Part shown: positions 14,992 to 22,543 of the stretch, in pieces | Position numbering within the stretch: the stretch's first letter is position 1 | How the letters are laid out: each line of letters starts with the position of its first letter | From: Bacteroidales bacterium | GTDB lineage: Bacteria > Bacteroidota > Bacteroidia > Bacteroidales > VadinHA17 | DNA length: 22,543 nucleotides | Assembly: GCA_027451265.1 (NCBI GenBank) | Contig: DAIDJT010000009.1 | Coordinates: forward strand, 1 to 22,543 | Reading direction: 5' to 3' | Notes under the pieces: generated by a model | What the model saw: the letters and a program-made list of their open reading frames with translations, nothing else | Databases searched by the model: none | What the model was told of the DNA's origin: nothing | Made by a program: the position numbers and the translations under genes

Positions 14992-15007
14992 GAAGAGGTT
15001 TTTGATT
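14968..15007. terminator. Perfect 15-bp-stem hairpin between susF-like gene and amylase
   Basis: AATCAAAAACCTCTT (14968-14982) and AAGAGGTTTTTGATT (14993-15007) are exact inverted copies around a 10-base loop. On the - strand the stem's second arm carries TTTTTGATTATATTTA, giving a U-rich exit, so it can act as a terminator or attenuator of the susCDEF transcript before the amylase gene. Confidence 0.75.
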
Positions 15008-15018
15008 TCAAGGAACAC

Positions 15019-15035
15019 TGCGGCAAAGTGCCGCA
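15019..15035. repeat. Second small hairpin after the susF-like gene
   Basis: Perfect 6-bp inverted repeat TGCGGC (15019-15024) / GCCGCA (15030-15035) with a 5-base loop. It lies 20 bases past the susF-like stop (- strand direction) and just before the large hairpin. It may protect the 3' end of the sus mRNA; no U run follows. Confidence 0.5.
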
Positions 15036-15054
15036 ACATTGGGGTCTATTCCGC

Positions 15055-16617
15055 TTAGTTCTTTGTCACTGTTGCTACTTTTGTCCAGGGATTGAGTGTA
15101 ATGGTATAATTGCCTGCCTCTGCGACTGGAATGTTGGGTGCATTATCTGAGGAGAGGTTAGTAAGACTTCCTCCTAAACTATAGTCCCAAAGGTCATTGG
15201 CCCTGAACTTAAACGAGTTTGCCGTCAGGTTCAGTGTCACTGTGAAGCGTCCATTGACTGCATCCCAGGTCATATTGGTGTCATCATTCCATCCGCCCGG
15301 TGTTGCATCACCGATAACACCCCACCTGTCAGCACGGTATGTATATGCCAGCGGTTGGCTGAGGTCAAGGGTGAATGCATAGTCGGCTTCAAGGTTGAGT
15401 TCCAGATTGTCGTTGCTTCCTGCAACCAGGTCATTGCTGCCAGAGCCTTTCCCATAGTTATAGCCCCAATCGTCATTGGCCCTGAACTTCCATGGTCCGG
15501 CGGGCATATGAATTGCACCTTTCCATATACGCAGGGCAGGATCATAGGTAAGTGCTATTTGTGAGCCCCAGTTTGTAACCTGTCCGATTACGCCCCAGTT
15601 CATTGCCACTGCGGTGTAGGTCATCGGATCAACACCGGCATTGACATTCAGTTTGTAGAAGCCCTGAGGCAGGTTGAGGTTTCCGGCGCCCGGATCCGAG
15701 TTGAGTACTCCGGCAGTGCCGCTTGCACCGTAATTCGGACCGTCCCAGTTGGGCTGTGAAGCAAACTTGAAATTGTTGCTGGAGTTTGCCATATAGACAT
15801 AACCTTCAACATTGTTCGGATTAGCCTCATTGCTCTTAACCATTGGCGAATTCGCAGGTGACCAGTCACCAAGGCCTGAGCCGGGATAACTGGCAGCCAC
15901 ATAATCACCCGGGAGATACCATTCGCGAACGCTCACCAGCGTGGTAAAGGTTATCTCGTTTCCGTAGGCTGTGCCTGCACCGTTGGTTGCATAGGCACGG
16001 GCATAGTACTTGGTAAGTCCCTTCAGGCCTGAAAGGTTGCTGACAAAAGTACCCAGACCGGCCCCGTCAGTAGTTTTGCTGTTGGAAATGGTAGGCTTGG
16101 TTGCCGTTCCGTAGCATACACCGCGGGCTGTAACTGCCGAACCACCGTCAGCGGTGACGCTGCCTCCCGTGATTGCGGTTGTCCCTTCAACAGCGGTGGC
16201 TGCAGTCGTGGTGAGGGTTGCCAGTACAGGCAGAGTGGTGAATGTGAGTTCCTCGCCGTAGATGGTGCCGTCAGGACCTGTTGCAAATGCACGGGCATAA
16301 TATGTCGATGCAAAATCAAGGCCCGTAAGGGTCACATTATAGGCAGCAGTGGTTGCCGGACCGGCAAAGGGAGCAGTTGATTTCGAAGTGTTGGGTGCAG
16401 GCTGCTTGTCATAGCATACGCCTCTCGTGGTGAAGCCCTGACCTTCAGCTACAACAAATCCTGTAACCGTTGCCGAGTTTGAAGTGACATTGAACACCTT
16501 GGTAGTTCCAAGTGCAGGATCAAGCCTGACTTCAGATGTCTCCTTGGTACAACCGGAAAGAATAAGCATCGCAGCAACCGGTAATACCATGATTTTCATT
16601 ATTGTTTTCATATTCAT
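15055..16617 (-). CDS. SusF/SusE-type outer-membrane starch-binding lipoprotein with Fn3-like repeats
   Basis: The 520-residue protein has a lipoprotein signal ending ILSGC (Cys23), followed by TKETSE, acidic enough to fit surface display. Two Fn3-like repeats follow (about 33-128 and 132-227). Each carries the TxRGVCY...P motif, a YYARA(F/Y)AT segment and a closing Y-G-(E/N)-E-(L/I)-T-F-TT strand. Three SusF-type starch-binding modules make up the rest (about 231-340, 341-430 and 431-520), recognisable by WGVIG...WN/WG starts and KFRANDxWxY cores. It probably binds starch or maltodextrins at the cell surface beside SusC/SusD. Its last module resembles the C-terminal module of the neighbouring SusE (GWN..., FKFRAND, AGNYTI/V, VTKN end), suggesting duplication. 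It is fourth in the sus operon, 24 bases after susE. Met3 or Met7 are possible alternative starts. Confidence 0.88.
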   Translation of the reverse strand: MNMKTIMKIMVLPVAAMLILSGCTKETSEVRLDPALGTTKVFNVTSNSATVTGFVVAEGQGFTTRGVCYDKQPAPNTSKSTAPFAGPATTAAYNVTLTGLDFASTYYARAFATGPDGTIYGEELTFTTLPVLATLTTTAATAVEGTTAITGGSVTADGGSAVTARGVCYGTATKPTISNSKTTDGAGLGTFVSNLSGLKGLTKYYARAYATNGAGTAYGNEITFTTLVSVREWYLPGDYVAASYPGSGLGDWSPANSPMVKSNEANPNNVEGYVYMANSSNNFKFASQPNWDGPNYGASGTAGVLNSDPGAGNLNLPQGFYKLNVNAGVDPMTYTAVAMNWGVIGQVTNWGSQIALTYDPALRIWKGAIHMPAGPWKFRANDDWGYNYGKGSGSNDLVAGSNDNLELNLEADYAFTLDLSQPLAYTYRADRWGVIGDATPGGWNDDTNMTWDAVNGRFTVTLNLTANSFKFRANDLWDYSLGGSLTNLSSDNAPNIPVAEAGNYTITLNPWTKVATVTKN

Positions 16618-16641
16618 ATATGTATCTTATGTTATCCCGGT

Positions 16642-17706
16642 TTAGTTCTTGGTAATAGTGCAACTGTATGTTGAACTTCCGATGATCAGCTTAACGGTAT
16701 AATTACCTGCCGCATCAATCGGGATATCCTTGCTGCTGCCGTTGTTCCAGAGGTTGGAAAGGTTGTACTCCGGATGGGAGGCATCACCATTGCCAAGATT
16801 TATTCCGCCATTCCAATCATCATTCGCTCTGAATTTGACATATCCGACAACAAGGTCCAGGGTAATATGCCAGAAGCCACCCTGAGCATTGTACTCCATT
16901 TTCTGATCAGGAGCATTCCAACCGTTTGGTGTTGCTGATCCGATGAGACCAACCCTGAATGGCAGGAGTTTGTAAGTCAATCCATTGACGTCTACTGTCA
17001 TTTTATGCCATCCGGTTACCTCCGGAATGAATGCCGGGCCATTGACTGACAAAACATCAGCGCTGCCACCATAATTTTTCCCGTCATCCGGATTATTCAG
17101 GGTGAAAGGATTGGCAGGATCGAGCTTGATATAACCCATATAATTGCCATCGCCCAGTGCTGACTCGATCTTCTGGGTGATACCAGAACCCACTACGTTA
17201 AGACGCGGAAGGCCGTAGAGTGCTGCTGTCACGCTCTTTGATTCAGAGTTGTAGGAAAATGTCTGGGTACCGGTGCCTGGAGCGCCCGTGCCGGCATCGA
17301 CCACCAGTACAGCCCTGAGTCTGAAGTCAAGGGCAGTGGAAGCATCGGCAGGAAACTTCTTGATAAGGGCACCGTTCAGGTCACTGACGGTGATCTTCAT
17401 TGACTTACACTGGCTGCCTGACCATACGGTCACAAAATCTGCAAATGCAGTACCTGCGGCGCAGACATCAATGTAATATGCGGCTGAAGCCTGGAAGCCC
17501 GGATCAACGGGAGTACCCACAAACTCAAGCACACTGTTGCCGTTAGACCTCTGAAGGGTCAGGTCAGGTATGGTTGTAAGTACCGGCGGATTCGGATCTG
17601 ACAGAAAGGTTATCTTCTCACCGTCTTTTTCACATGCGGTGAAGAGTGCTGTCAATCCGATGAATGTCAGATATATTAATATATTCTTCTTCATTTTTCT
17701 TGGCAT
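16642..17706 (-). CDS. susE: SusE-like outer-membrane starch-binding lipoprotein
   Basis: The 354-residue protein has a lipoprotein signal ending LFTAC (Cys25). The following EKDGE is an acidic stretch typical of surface-exposed Bacteroidota lipoproteins. An N-terminal SusE domain (about 26-150, immunoglobulin-like) is followed by a middle region and a C-terminal SusE/SusF binding module (about 250-354: VGLIGSATPNGWN, VKFRANDDWNGG, AGNYTVKL). It likely presents starch oligosaccharides to the SusC/SusD complex. It starts 7 bases after the susD stop. The second Met (residue 5, ATG at 17694) would give the more usual MKKN lipoprotein start and is an equally good start; neither has a clear Shine-Dalgarno sequence. 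Confidence 0.88.
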   Translation of the reverse strand: MPRKMKKNILIYLTFIGLTALFTACEKDGEKITFLSDPNPPVLTTIPDLTLQRSNGNSVLEFVGTPVDPGFQASAAYYIDVCAAGTAFADFVTVWSGSQCKSMKITVSDLNGALIKKFPADASTALDFRLRAVLVVDAGTGAPGTGTQTFSYNSESKSVTAALYGLPRLNVVGSGITQKIESALGDGNYMGYIKLDPANPFTLNNPDDGKNYGGSADVLSVNGPAFIPEVTGWHKMTVDVNGLTYKLLPFRVGLIGSATPNGWNAPDQKMEYNAQGGFWHITLDLVVGYVKFRANDDWNGGINLGNGDASHPEYNLSNLWNNGSSKDIPIDAAGNYTVKLIIGSSTYSCTITKN

Positions 17707-17713
17707 TTAATGA

Positions 17714-19345
17714 TTAATAACCCGGGTTGTTTACCCCGTTGTAGTTCGGGTTTGCTGAAAGTTCATCACCGGGGATCGGGAAGAGATTGAGGTGTTCAGA
17801 AGTGCTGGCACCTGCAAACGCACCACCCTTCCACTGCCACAGATAGCTACCTCCGGTGAATTTACCGAAGCGAATCAGGTCGGTACGTCTCTGGGCCTCA
17901 TAGTAGAATTCGCGTCCGCGTTCATCGATAATGAAATCGAGGCTAAGCTTTGCAGCCGTGATATCGCCGCTGGTGTTGCCGTAAGCGCGTTCCCTGACTT
18001 CATTTATATCATCTACAGCTGCATCAATATTAGCTGCACCACCCATCCTGTAAAGAGCTTCAGCCCTCATAAGGTAAGCATCTGCCAGACGGAATACCGG
18101 GAAATCAGTGCATGCAAATGCGATGTTGTAATTGGAAGGCGCCGTACCATCTGCATTGCGTGCAGTGAACTTGTAGACACCAATGCCATAGTCACCGCTG
18201 GCAGAGGGAGCCGGGATGTTCCTTGCCTTCTTTATCTTCATGAAAACGCGTTTGTCAGGGCTCAGCGAGAATGTCTGATCATTTGCCGGGATCGGCACAT
18301 TGCCATATACTGCAATAGTGTCAACCAATTTGGCCAGGAAATTGATCCTTGCACGGTTGCCGTTCCAGTTGGTGTTGGAAGTCAGTCCGTGGAAGTCCTC
18401 TGCCCTGATATATGTAGCATCGCTTGATGATTCAATTATAAAGGTCGTCCCAACATAACCCTGGACATTTATACCGTCCTGCTCCCATGCAAAGATCATC
18501 TCCGGGTTATGGCGGCCGTCGTTGTCAGCGCTGAAGTTCTGCCTGTAATTGGGGGCAAGGGAATACTTCTGGCTGCCTATGACCTTGTCACAGTAGGTTT
18601 TGCAATCATCCCACCTGGGAGTGCCTGTGTAGACTTCAGCATTTAGGTAAAGTCTTGCAAGGAGCATCCATGCTGCTGCCTGGTCAGCCTGCGGGTATGA
18701 GAACTTGGGTTCCCCAAGCTTGGTCTCCAGGTCAAGCAGTTCAGACTCGATATAATCGAATATCTGTGCTCTTGTACCAATTTTCGGGAAGAACTTGCCA
18801 ACACCATCTGCTTCAGTGGTGAAGGGAAACTGCCCGAAAAGGTCAATTGCCCAGGAATAGGCCAGTGCCCTGAGGAACCGTGCCTCGGCAACATACCTTT
18901 CAACATCAGGATCAGTGTTTCCCTGTGCCTTGACTATGAAGTCATTGGCGTAGGTAATGCTGAGGGCCAGGCGCTGGTAAAGAGCCGTCAGGAACGGGTT
19001 GCTGGGACTCCACTGCTGGGTGTTCAGGTCAGCTATACCGACATCGGTCCATCCACATATGGCCTCATCGGTGGTGATCTCCTGAAGGTTCCAGAGGGCC
19101 CTCATTGTTGTGAAGAAGTTCCCGTCAGAAGCAGCAATATCATCACCGCCGTTTGCTCCCTGCCCCGAGATAATGAAGCTGGCGTAGATCTTGGCCAGGG
19201 CCTGTTTCATGTATGCTGGATTGTCAGCCAGGTTGCCGGCAAGGATTTTTGTCGGGTCATTCGGGGTGACATCCAGATCTTTCACGCATGATGAGATCAT
19301 CAGCGCTGAAAGCATTATTCCGAATATTATAATCTTCTTGTTCAT
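17714..19345 (-). CDS. susD: SusD-like starch/maltodextrin-binding lipoprotein
   Basis: The 543-residue protein has a lipoprotein signal ending MISSC (Cys20). The acidic VKDLD that follows supports anchoring on the outer face of the outer membrane. It belongs to the SusD/RagB family. The N-terminal segment has the usual alpha-helical TPR-like character, with ARFLRALAYSWAIDLFGQFPF typical of the family. Near the C-terminus, RAEALYRMGG, INEVRERAYG, ERGREFYYEAQRRTDLIRFGKF, then LFPIPGDELSANPNYN..NNPGY are hallmark SusD motifs. Length is close to Bacteroides SusD (551 residues). It forms the lid of the SusC barrel and binds the glycan. The gene starts 20 bases after the susC stop and ends 7 bases before susE. 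The starch substrate is assigned from its neighbours. Confidence 0.95.
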   Translation of the reverse strand: MNKKIIIFGIMLSALMISSCVKDLDVTPNDPTKILAGNLADNPAYMKQALAKIYASFIISGQGANGGDDIAASDGNFFTTMRALWNLQEITTDEAICGWTDVGIADLNTQQWSPSNPFLTALYQRLALSITYANDFIVKAQGNTDPDVERYVAEARFLRALAYSWAIDLFGQFPFTTEADGVGKFFPKIGTRAQIFDYIESELLDLETKLGEPKFSYPQADQAAAWMLLARLYLNAEVYTGTPRWDDCKTYCDKVIGSQKYSLAPNYRQNFSADNDGRHNPEMIFAWEQDGINVQGYVGTTFIIESSSDATYIRAEDFHGLTSNTNWNGNRARINFLAKLVDTIAVYGNVPIPANDQTFSLSPDKRVFMKIKKARNIPAPSASGDYGIGVYKFTARNADGTAPSNYNIAFACTDFPVFRLADAYLMRAEALYRMGGAANIDAAVDDINEVRERAYGNTSGDITAAKLSLDFIIDERGREFYYEAQRRTDLIRFGKFTGGSYLWQWKGGAFAGASTSEHLNLFPIPGDELSANPNYNGVNNPGY

Positions 19346-19365
19346 ATCTGCTTATCGTTATTTTA

Positions 19366-22320
19366 TTAGAAGGTAAGCCCTATACCAAGCATATAGGTGC
19401 GGGGCCTGGGGTAAAAGTTGTTGTCTATACCACCTGAGACCTCGGGGTCAAGACCGCTGTACTTTGTAAGGATCAGTGCATTCTGGACGGTAGCGCTGAC
19501 GCGTGCTCCAACTGCGCCGAAGATATTGTCAAACCTGTATCCTGCACTGATGTTGTCAAGCTTCAGGAACGAGGCATTCTCAACGAAGTAATCACTGGTG
19601 TACTGACGCTTGACAAAATTAGTTTCTGCAAGCACCCTTGCAAAGTTCTTCCAGTAGCCGATCTGCTGCATCTGGTCATATGATGCACTTGCTGCAACCT
19701 GGTTGTAGACATAGTTGCCAATGCTTGCACGTGCCGAAGCGGAGAGATCAAAATTCTTGTATTCAAACCTTGCGGAGAGACCAAGAAGATAATCAGCTAC
19801 AGGATTATGATAAATGTATTTGTCAGCATTGTCACCGCCGACCACACCACCCTGGCCTGACTCATCAACATAAAGACCCTCTATTGGGGTGCCGTCCGCA
19901 TTGTATACCTGACGGTTGACAAAGAAGGCGTATGCCGGGAACCCGACCCTGGTCACCTGTTTTGTGCCGGTCATGCCATCACCGTATGTAATACCGATAT
20001 AATTGGGATCGTCCGTAAGCAGAAGCTTCGTTATCTTGTTTACGTTATAGGTGGCATTGAATCCTATCGAGAAAAGGATGTCATTTGTCGATACAGGAAT
20101 AAAGTTCAGTGAGAGTTCAGCACCCCTGTTTTCAAGACTGCCCACGTTGGTAAGAAGCCTGTTGGAGAAGTTGCTGCCGCTTGACACTGTAACTGAGTTC
20201 AGAAGATCATCCGTTGTTCTCTGGTATATATCAATTGAACCGGTTATGCGGTCATTTATGAATGCGAAATCAAGACCTGCATTAAGAGTGGTGGTCTCCT
20301 CCCACTTGATGTCCGGGTCGTATGCATCAGGCCTCAGAGTCGGGACAAATTCACCATCAATGTAATACCATGAACCCTCCGATGACTGGCGGTAGAGAGC
20401 CTGAGCCGGATAGTCATTACCTATGTCCTGCTGGCCGGTGATACCCCATCCGAGTCTCAGTTTGAGATCTGATAGTGCCTTGACATCCTTAAGGAAAGAT
20501 TCATCCTTGATCTTCCAGGCAAACGCCACTGACGGGAACAGACCCCAGCGGTTGGCCTTTGCAAAACGTGATGAACCGTCATCGCGGAGAGTGAAGGTGA
20601 GGAGGTACCTTTCAGCAAAGGTGTAGTTGACACGGCCAAAGAATGAAACCAGGTAGTTTTCGGTAACGAATGTCGAGCTGTCTGATTTCTGGTAGGGATG
20701 AGTTTCATCAACAATACCACGCGAATAATTCTTGCCGTTTCTTTCAAAATGCTGCCATGAATAACCGGCAGTTACATCCAGGGCGCTGTTGATGCTTGTC
20801 AGGTCCTTGTTGTAGTTAAGGTAGAAATCCAGAAGGTTATTGTAGTTGTTTCCGCTGTAATCTGTAAGTCTTCCGTAAAGAGGAGAGGTGAGTACCGAGG
20901 GAGACGTGACAGGACGGTTATTGTGTCCTTCACTCTTTGTCTTGTCTGTGGCCAGGTTAAGGTTGGCCCTGAGTTCAGGCAGGAACGGCATGGTGTAGTC
21001 AAACTGAATATTACCAATTATCCTGTTGACCACGGAACGGTTATCTGCAACCAATGCCTGCTCAACAGGGTTGGGAGTTCCCAGGTTCGCGCCGTAATTT
21101 GCCCACTGGTAATAACCTGCAGAATTTACATTCCCGTCATAGACAGCCTGCGACGGGTCCATGTTGACTGCTGACCCGATGGAACCATCATCGCCAAAGT
21201 TATGATGTGAATTCATCCCCTTGATGTTCAGGTTAACCTTAAGCCTGTCATTGAAGAATGTTGGATTAAGGCTCAATGATCCGGTCATCCTCTGCATGGC
21301 AGTGTTCTTCAGGATACCGTTCTGGTCAGTGTAGCCGACCGATAAGCGGTAAGGAAGTGTTTTGACGGCACCTGAAAGACTCAGGTTGTGATCATGTGAT
21401 ATGGCAGTGCGGAAGATCTCCTTCTGCCAGTTCGTATTTTGTGTGCCAAGCAGGCTGAGGTTGTCTACTCCGAAGAGATCTTTCTTGTCAAGTGCAAGCT
21501 GCCTGATCTCATCACCTGAAAAGACATCAACAAATGCTATTGCATTGGCAACTGAGACGCTTCCGTCATAAGATACTTTCAGCGGGCTGCCGGCAGTGCC
21601 TTTCTTGGTGGTTATGATGATAACACCGTTTGATGCCCTTGAACCGTAGATGGCGGTTGCGGAGGCATCCTTCAGGACGGTGAATGTCTCAATGTCATTC
21701 GGGTTTACAAATGACAGAATGTTTGAGCTTCCTGAAACTCCTTTGTTGTCGATGGGTACACCATCAATAATTATCAGGGGATCATTTGAGGCATTCAGAG
21801 ACGAGCCGCCGCGCACGCGTATTGTTGCGCTGCTTCCCGGTGCACCACCGGCAGTGGTGATGACCACACCGGCGCTCTTGCCAACAAGCAGATCCTGCGG
21901 TGAAGTGATTGCTCCCTTGTTGAAATCCTTTGAGCTGATAGCTGAGACGGATCCGGTGGCATCACTCTTCTTGACGGTTCCGTAACCGATGACCACCACC
22001 TCATCGAGGGCCTGGACATCAGTACGCATTGCTACGTTGATGACATTGCCTTCACCTACGGGTACCTCCTGCGGCAGGTAACCGATAAAGGTGAAAACGA
22101 GCACATCCCCGGGCTTTGCCATAAGGGAGTATTCCCCGTTAACGCCGGTAATGGTTCCCGTAAGCGAGCCCTTGACCACGACGTTCACTCCGGGTAACGT
22201 CTGTCTGTCGGCTGCGTCGGTAACTGTACCTGACACTCTTACCTGTTGCCCGAAGACAACAAGACTCATCATTATGCCGAAGGTCAGCATGAAGAGCCGT
22301 TTTCCAGTTAGTTTCTCCAT
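19366..22320 (-). CDS. susC: SusC-like TonB-dependent outer-membrane transporter
   Basis: The 984-residue protein has a signal peptide (about 1-24, ending VVFGQ). A carboxypeptidase-regulatory-like domain follows (about 28-100, VSGTVTDAADRQTLPGVNVVVKG in pieces), then the conserved DEVVVIGYGTVKKSDATGS segment (106-123) near the TonB-interacting region. The plug domain (about 117-240) contains IRVRGGSSL, PLIIIDGVPID and DASATAIYGSRASNGVI. The rest is a 22-strand beta-barrel ending in Phe. It imports starch oligosaccharides across the outer membrane with energy from TonB/ExbBD, in complex with SusD. It is the first gene of the sus operon. The ATG at 22320 gives a standard signal peptide. An operator-like element lies about 140 bases upstream. 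Confidence 0.96.
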   Translation of the reverse strand: MEKLTGKRLFMLTFGIMMSLVVFGQQVRVSGTVTDAADRQTLPGVNVVVKGSLTGTITGVNGEYSLMAKPGDVLVFTFIGYLPQEVPVGEGNVINVAMRTDVQALDEVVVIGYGTVKKSDATGSVSAISSKDFNKGAITSPQDLLVGKSAGVVITTAGGAPGSSATIRVRGGSSLNASNDPLIIIDGVPIDNKGVSGSSNILSFVNPNDIETFTVLKDASATAIYGSRASNGVIIITTKKGTAGSPLKVSYDGSVSVANAIAFVDVFSGDEIRQLALDKKDLFGVDNLSLLGTQNTNWQKEIFRTAISHDHNLSLSGAVKTLPYRLSVGYTDQNGILKNTAMQRMTGSLSLNPTFFNDRLKVNLNIKGMNSHHNFGDDGSIGSAVNMDPSQAVYDGNVNSAGYYQWANYGANLGTPNPVEQALVADNRSVVNRIIGNIQFDYTMPFLPELRANLNLATDKTKSEGHNNRPVTSPSVLTSPLYGRLTDYSGNNYNNLLDFYLNYNKDLTSINSALDVTAGYSWQHFERNGKNYSRGIVDETHPYQKSDSSTFVTENYLVSFFGRVNYTFAERYLLTFTLRDDGSSRFAKANRWGLFPSVAFAWKIKDESFLKDVKALSDLKLRLGWGITGQQDIGNDYPAQALYRQSSEGSWYYIDGEFVPTLRPDAYDPDIKWEETTTLNAGLDFAFINDRITGSIDIYQRTTDDLLNSVTVSSGSNFSNRLLTNVGSLENRGAELSLNFIPVSTNDILFSIGFNATYNVNKITKLLLTDDPNYIGITYGDGMTGTKQVTRVGFPAYAFFVNRQVYNADGTPIEGLYVDESGQGGVVGGDNADKYIYHNPVADYLLGLSARFEYKNFDLSASARASIGNYVYNQVAASASYDQMQQIGYWKNFARVLAETNFVKRQYTSDYFVENASFLKLDNISAGYRFDNIFGAVGARVSATVQNALILTKYSGLDPEVSGGIDNNFYPRPRTYMLGIGLTF

Positions 22321-22442
22321 AAATAGATCAGTTTAATTGCAGTTTTCTGAATTGATATATTGCTAAAGTTATTTGCATGGTTTAGGGGACGATAAAATTC
22401 AAGCTTTTTTTAAAGTTAACCAACTCTTTTTCAGGTTTTTTA
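22321..22442 (-). promoter_or_regulatory. susC promoter/leader region, exact promoter unresolved
   Basis: This AT-rich stretch separates the susC ATG from the operator-like element. On the - strand it contains two TAACTTTA words (22371 to 22364 and 22418 to 22411), each one base short of the Bacteroidota -7 consensus TAnnTTTG. Neither has a clear TTG at 19-21 bases upstream, so the start site cannot be fixed by eye. Confidence 0.4.
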
Positions 22443-22470
22443 CGCAAACGATGCCGCAAACGTTTGAATT
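22443..22470. promoter_or_regulatory. Putative LacI-family operator upstream of susC
   Basis: The element GCCGCAAACGTTTGAATT (22453-22470) contains the perfect 10-bp palindrome CAAACGTTTG (22457-22466) with a central CG. It matches the element at 4080-4097 at 16 of 18 positions. A half-site CGCAAACG (22443-22450) precedes it, with the same word at 22455-22462, forming a 12-base direct repeat. The centre lies about 141 bp before the susC ATG, nearly the same distance as in the MFS operon. The form is that of LacI-family operators; the regulator is not in this window. Confidence 0.65.
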
Positions 22471-22516
22471 GAGGAGGAAGTTGATTCCATGCATGCAAAA
22501 CACTCGCATTTTTTTA

Positions 22517-22524
22517 TATCTTTA
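22517..22524 (+). promoter_or_regulatory. Possible -7 box for a divergent gene beyond the right edge
   Basis: TATCTTTA within TTTTTTATATCTTTACG resembles a Bacteroidota -7 box (TAnnTTTG, one mismatch) on the + strand, directed away from susC. No -33 box is evident. If real, it would serve a gene starting after 22543, possibly the regulator of this locus; that gene is not visible. Confidence 0.25.
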
Positions 22525-22543
22525 CGTCTGTCAGTTTCCCTAC

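Noticed and set aside
17714..17750. CCCGGGTT near the susD end considered as a further member of the CCCGGG-containing arrays
   Set aside because: It encodes the conserved NPGY C-terminus of SusD and is not surrounded by repeats.
17792..18427. 211-codon ORF on + inside susD
   Set aside because: Opposite-strand shadow of a clear SusD reading frame; no recognizable domain.
22489..22543. Open frames starting at ATG 22489 and 22493 running to the edge after a GAGGAGG stretch
   Set aside because: Spacing from GAGGAGG is long (11 bases or more), two frames are equally open, and neither peptide resembles a regulator start; more likely leader or promoter DNA of a gene beyond the edge.

Overview
The window looks like a chromosomal piece from a member of Bacteroidota, probably a free-living or gut Bacteroidales/Marinilabiliales-type lineage. 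This is inferred from a SusC/SusD pair with SusE/SusF-type lipoproteins, an amylase ending in a type IX secretion (Por) sorting domain, promoters of the Bacteroidota type (TTG, about 19 bp, TAnnTTTG), and mostly weak Shine-Dalgarno signals. Base composition looks close to 50% GC by eye. No RNA gene, IS element, phage gene or CRISPR array was seen.

Left part (1-3868): the 3' end of a peroxiredoxin gene on + is followed by a convergent asparagine synthetase B gene and a class I fumarase gene, both on -. These are housekeeping genes unrelated to the rest. A degenerate 7-bp tandem array sits between fumarase and asnB.

Middle (4153-12014): a + strand maltodextrin operon. It encodes an inner-membrane MFS sugar importer, beta-phosphoglucomutase, a GH65 disaccharide phosphorylase (probably maltose phosphorylase), a SusA-like periplasmic GH13 enzyme and a second GH13 lipoprotein. 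It starts at a good Bacteroidota promoter and ends at a strong intrinsic terminator.

Right part (12113-22320): a convergent - strand starch operon, read susC, susD, susE, susF-like, then a 939-residue secreted GH13 amylase with a type IX sorting domain. The amylase is set apart from the sus genes by a perfect 15-bp-stem hairpin and may have its own promoter.

Inferred working scheme: the secreted amylase cuts starch outside the cell. SusD/E/F-like lipoproteins bind the oligosaccharides and SusC imports them across the outer membrane. The two operon GH13 enzymes trim them in the periplasm, and the MFS carrier brings maltose (or short maltodextrin) into the cytoplasm. GH65 then splits it with phosphate to glucose and beta-glucose-1-phosphate, and PgmB makes glucose-6-phosphate. 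Neither a susB-type (GH97) glucosidase nor a regulator gene is in the window.

The most notable observations are: (1) a nearly identical 18-bp element (GCCG[A/C]AAACGTTTGAA[A/T]T), centred about 140 bp before the start codons of both the MFS operon and susC, which looks like a LacI-family operator uniting the two operons; (2) an in-frame TAG in the GH65 gene followed by 22 sense codons that run to an ATGA overlap with susA, suggesting a recent C-terminal truncation; (3) an 11-base perfect match to the 16S 3' tail before pgmB, unusual for this phylum; and (4) two different short-word intergenic arrays, each interrupted by CCCGGG.
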